A stretch of 64,000 nt of DNA from Aspidiotus rigidus (Eukaryota > Arthropoda > Insecta > Hemiptera > Diaspididae), in contig JAVHKY010000038.1 in assembly GCA_035079385.1 (NCBI GenBank), positions 496,001 through 560,000 on the forward strand, in the 5' to 3' direction. Shown piece by piece: positions 61,101 through 64,000 of the stretch. The notes under the pieces were generated by a model that was not told where the DNA came from, ran no database searches, and saw only the letters and a program-made list of their open reading frames with translations. Within the stretch, counting starts at the first letter, position 1; each line of letters begins with the position of its first letter. Made by a program: the position numbers and the translations under genes.

Positions 61101-62112
61101 TGGGCGAATAGCTAATGATCAAATACTCTATCTCGTAGTAAATTTAACGACAAAAATTTCCGTGACCAAATTTCCCCCCCCCCCTTACCACCCACCTTCT
61201 TCAATCTTGAGATGAACCCGAAAAACGACGAAAATACCGAGAAATTGCATTTTGTCAGTATTTTCCTGATTCTTAGCGGCATTTGTAGGCTGGCTAAAAA
61301 ATGGATACTCTGAGATGTAGTAAAATTCATGGCGAATCTTTTCTCGCCAACATTTCTCATCTACAGTCAATATTTCTCGAGATATGCGCCAAAACCCCAA
61401 AAAAAACAATTTGGGGGTAAAAAAGTACCACAAAATATTTTGCGCAGCAGGTGTGAGGCGGCAACTTTGATAGGTTGTTCGTGGGACCGTACTTCAAAGG
61501 TTTTTCACAACTTCCCACCGTTGCCCCCAAAATGCATAGACTAAGGTCTAATTCGCCTCCACTACTAGTGGTGTAGCATAGAATTTCTTTTGGTTTGGTC
61601 AGAGGATATTCAACAGCGGTTTTGATGCCGTCGGCAGGGATGTTACCCACTGACAGTCCCCTTGATGACTGGATTTGTAAGGGTAATAATGATAGTATAT
61701 CTGTTCAACACCTCTTTTCATATCTCGCTCTTGAAAATATCCGTCTATTTCTTCACGTCTTCCAAGATGCCTTTGGTGACGATTTTAATACTGCAGTCAC
61801 TAACTCTCTTGACTATCTGTGCGCTACTTACTTTAGGGATGCATTTATCGGCCCGCGAAAATGAAAGAAAATCACGGGAAAATTGTAGTGATTTCCAGGG
61901 AAGAAAAATTTTTGCACGACTTCATTAATGTAAGACGCCAAAAAAAATGAGTACACAAGAAAAATATAAGATGCTCGACTTGTAATTAAAACCAAACGGA
62001 AGATTAAAAAATCAGCGCCATAATATTATTAATGAACGTAAAAATTATTACAAATATGAATCAAAGTATTAGATTTAGATTATTAGAAAGTTATTGGACT
62101 AGTAACGCCTTC
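61101..62112. other. No gene recognised
   Basis: Short overlapping open frames on both strands (61357-61650, 61595-61864) have no family resemblance I can name. Treated as non-coding or transposon-associated flank of the MULE relic. Confidence 0.3.
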
Positions 62113-63251
62113 TTAGCCAAGCATGGACGACCACGTTTTCGCTTTCTTCCTAGAGGTACCTATTTGTTTAGCCTCTTCTGGCACTTGCACCAACTTCAAC
62201 CTAATTTTCAAGCCTAAGGAATGCTTGCATTCGCCTTCTTTGAAGAAGTGTGGACATGTGCAAGTAGACTCTCCTATCCGAGTAGAGTGTATATAAATGA
62301 CCCAAAGGCCGTAGTTGAATGTTTTCAAGGAGTCGAACGTTCTCCACCTCCCTTGCAAACCTTCATACTTCTTGAGCAGTTTTGTAGTTGAAGGCTGTTC
62401 TATAGTTGAGGAGCAAACAAAAAATAATGTTCCTCCCTTGTGGTCTCTTTGGAGAACCGGATGGTTGGATGTAGCCCATTGAAATGCAGCTGTCCACGTT
62501 TTTAGAGGTACAGACGGAGTTTCAACAAAGGTGACACAATTTGTTACTGTTGGATCGCGTCATTGTGACCAATCTTCTACCAGATTTGTGGCACTCCCAT
62601 GAATTGCCCAACTGGAAGTCTTTCTCCCAACGTATGCCCTCGCTTTATCCACGCGTTTGTTCCTTCGAAACCATTGTTTGTTGTGGGACATCCAGGTGCA
62701 CATCCGAGATACCACATAGGAAACTTGATCAACCATTGCTGTTCAAAATACTCCAGGAACTTCATGACAATCGGACACTTTTCTCGCTTCCATTTTTCTA
62801 GAAATGATGCCGCAGCTATCCGAAAAATCTCGTCCGTCTGGCAATGATGAAATGCCTCGATATCTATTTTCATGCGAACTGCTGTACCATTTTTACTCAG
62901 AGGGCATAGATACTTCTTGATATTCTCCGTGACATGAAAATAACACATGATACGCACTGCTGGTGCCCCGAACACGTTCATGTAACCCCTGGATATGGCT
63001 TCACTGCCATCGGCCAATAGAATGAAGGGACTCCATTCCAAGAGATATTGATGTAATGACGTGAAAACAAATTCAAAATCTTCTATTGTCTCACCATTCA
63101 TGACAGCTAGAAGAAAATTTTTCATTTTCTCGTTCTGACCAGTTAAAAAGTCGTGTTCAGTAATGGCGAGAATTTCAATTAACATCACGCCCCCTTCAAT
63201 TATTTTCCCGCCCTCGTCCTTCCCGTTCAATATTATTTTAGTCGCGTGCAC
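62113..63251 (-). pseudogene. MULE-type transposase relic with SWIM zinc finger
   Basis: A minus-strand frame (63251 to 62577) encodes a MULE transposase core. LLAVMNGETIEDFEFVF is followed by FILLADGSEAISRGYMNVF with a catalytic-type Asp, then CYFHVTENIKKYL and CPTTNNGFEGTNAWIKR. The frame then stops. A second frame (about 62530 to 62113) carries on with TWTAAFQWATSNHPVLQ and a SWIM finger (CTCPHFFKEGECKHSLGL, a CxCxnCxH pattern). Between them one frame change and one in-frame TGA interrupt the gene. The N-terminal part, before the core, is also short or missing. So it is a recently broken copy, inactive as it stands. I could not identify terminal inverted repeats. Confidence 0.8.
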
Positions 63252-64000
63252 TTTAATATTTCCCCTTACTTTAACCCTCTACTGTAATTTCTAACCCTAT
63301 TTCTCATATCAATCTTCACAATCTCTTTACAGTTGCCCACTCCGAGCTAATAATCCTTGGAGTAGTTAAAAAGCTCGTACAAAAAAAAAGTTCGAGAGAA
63401 CCCATGCAAAATAATATCAGAGTCACAAAATTGGGAAACTTCGTCTCCAGCTCGACATCGAAGAAATTAGTTCTTTTTCTGACTATTTTCTTGTCACTCC
63501 AAGAATTCTGGTCATGATCTTCTCTGAAGATGTAACTTGTGTCTTAGTTAAAGTATCGAAATCGTGTTTTTAAGATTATCCTCGTGAGTGTCATTTCGAC
63601 TTTTCTGATGGCAAATTTTATGAGTCTTTCCATCTCAAATTTCTTTTCGTATCAATGTTTACCATATCAACTTTCATACTTCTATTATGAACTGTATACT
63701 TTTTTGCGGTTTTTTACTGTACTATGAAGCATGTCAACGAATTTACTCCTATTTAGTTCCTGTTTACGCGATTATAATTATAGCGATATGAATGTATACT
63801 TGAACAGAGTGTGGTAGCGGATCTAGATGAAAACGTTATTGAACGGCGAAATGACGTGCTTAGGAGTACCAGTGTTAAGGACAATATACGAGTAACTACT
63901 CCTTTAAAAGGCGAAGAAACACTCGAAGTCCTCGCGCCGCGTATCGAAATAATTATTTACGATGGAAAATGACCTAGTTATCGTAAAATACCTTTGAATA
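63252..64000. other. Window end, no gene confirmed
   Basis: AT-rich. A 55-codon plus-strand open stretch (63810-63972, VVADLDENVIERRND) follows an AG at 63808. It could be an exon of an unseen gene, but it shows no recognisable family. Confidence 0.3.

Noticed and set aside
61357..61864. Overlapping ~90-codon frames on both strands
   Set aside because: No recognisable domain or splice structure; possibly flank of the MULE relic.
56437..64000. Search for the third TMEM63 exon
   Set aside because: No stretch with the expected W(T)xxFYGD-type sequence in the required phase was found; the exon is probably outside the window.

Overview
The window looks like a piece of an arthropod, most likely insect, nuclear genome. 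It is AT-rich, its genes are split by GT-AG introns, and roughly half is repeats. It carries clip-domain serine proteases, an arthropod hallmark, next to conserved animal genes (DNAJC7, TMEM268, TMEM63, a Regnase-like nuclease). The order is not proven; a sap-feeding hemipteran is only a guess. I see no bacterial, plasmid or CRISPR features and no tRNA or rRNA.

Layout. 1-18.2 kb: no intact host gene. It holds copies of a non-autonomous transposon family built on a 45-bp internal satellite with a hairpin end motif, a ~0.5-0.9 kb unit in three tandem copies (one with a short transposon inserted, the others serving as empty sites), a Penelope-like retroelement relic (RT YVDD box plus GIY-YIG-like tail), a non-LTR RNase H relic, and an array of ~50-bp units separated by AAT/AATT microsatellite. 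18.3-29.3 kb: two tandem paralogous clip-domain serine protease genes on the + strand. One intron of the first holds a hammerhead-ribozyme-like motif of the Penelope type. 29.3-32.2 kb: repeats and intergenic DNA. 32.2-34.7 kb (- strand): an unrecognised gene for a secreted protein with 39-residue repeats and two related C-terminal modules.

36.4-37.8 kb (- strand): a complete Regnase/N4BP1-type NYN-domain RNase gene without a CCCH finger. 38.9-43.9 kb (+): a TMEM268 homologue with two duplicated, equally long alternative last exons. These two genes are divergent and share a ~1.1 kb promoter region containing a foldback element. 48.1-52.6 kb (-): a complete ten-exon DNAJC7 (TPR + J domain) co-chaperone gene; a satellite-bearing transposon fills most of one intron. 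54.0-56.4 kb (+): the first two coding exons of a TMEM63-type mechanosensitive channel gene that runs on beyond what I can follow. 56.4-64 kb: retroelement and MULE transposase relics and unexplained DNA.

How the genes relate: the two proteases probably act in the same extracellular cascade (immunity, melanisation or Toll-type signalling) but have different activation-site residues. The others are independent housekeeping or regulatory genes. All exon boundaries were read by eye from splice sites, reading-phase continuity and family similarity; no alignment software or transcript data were used.
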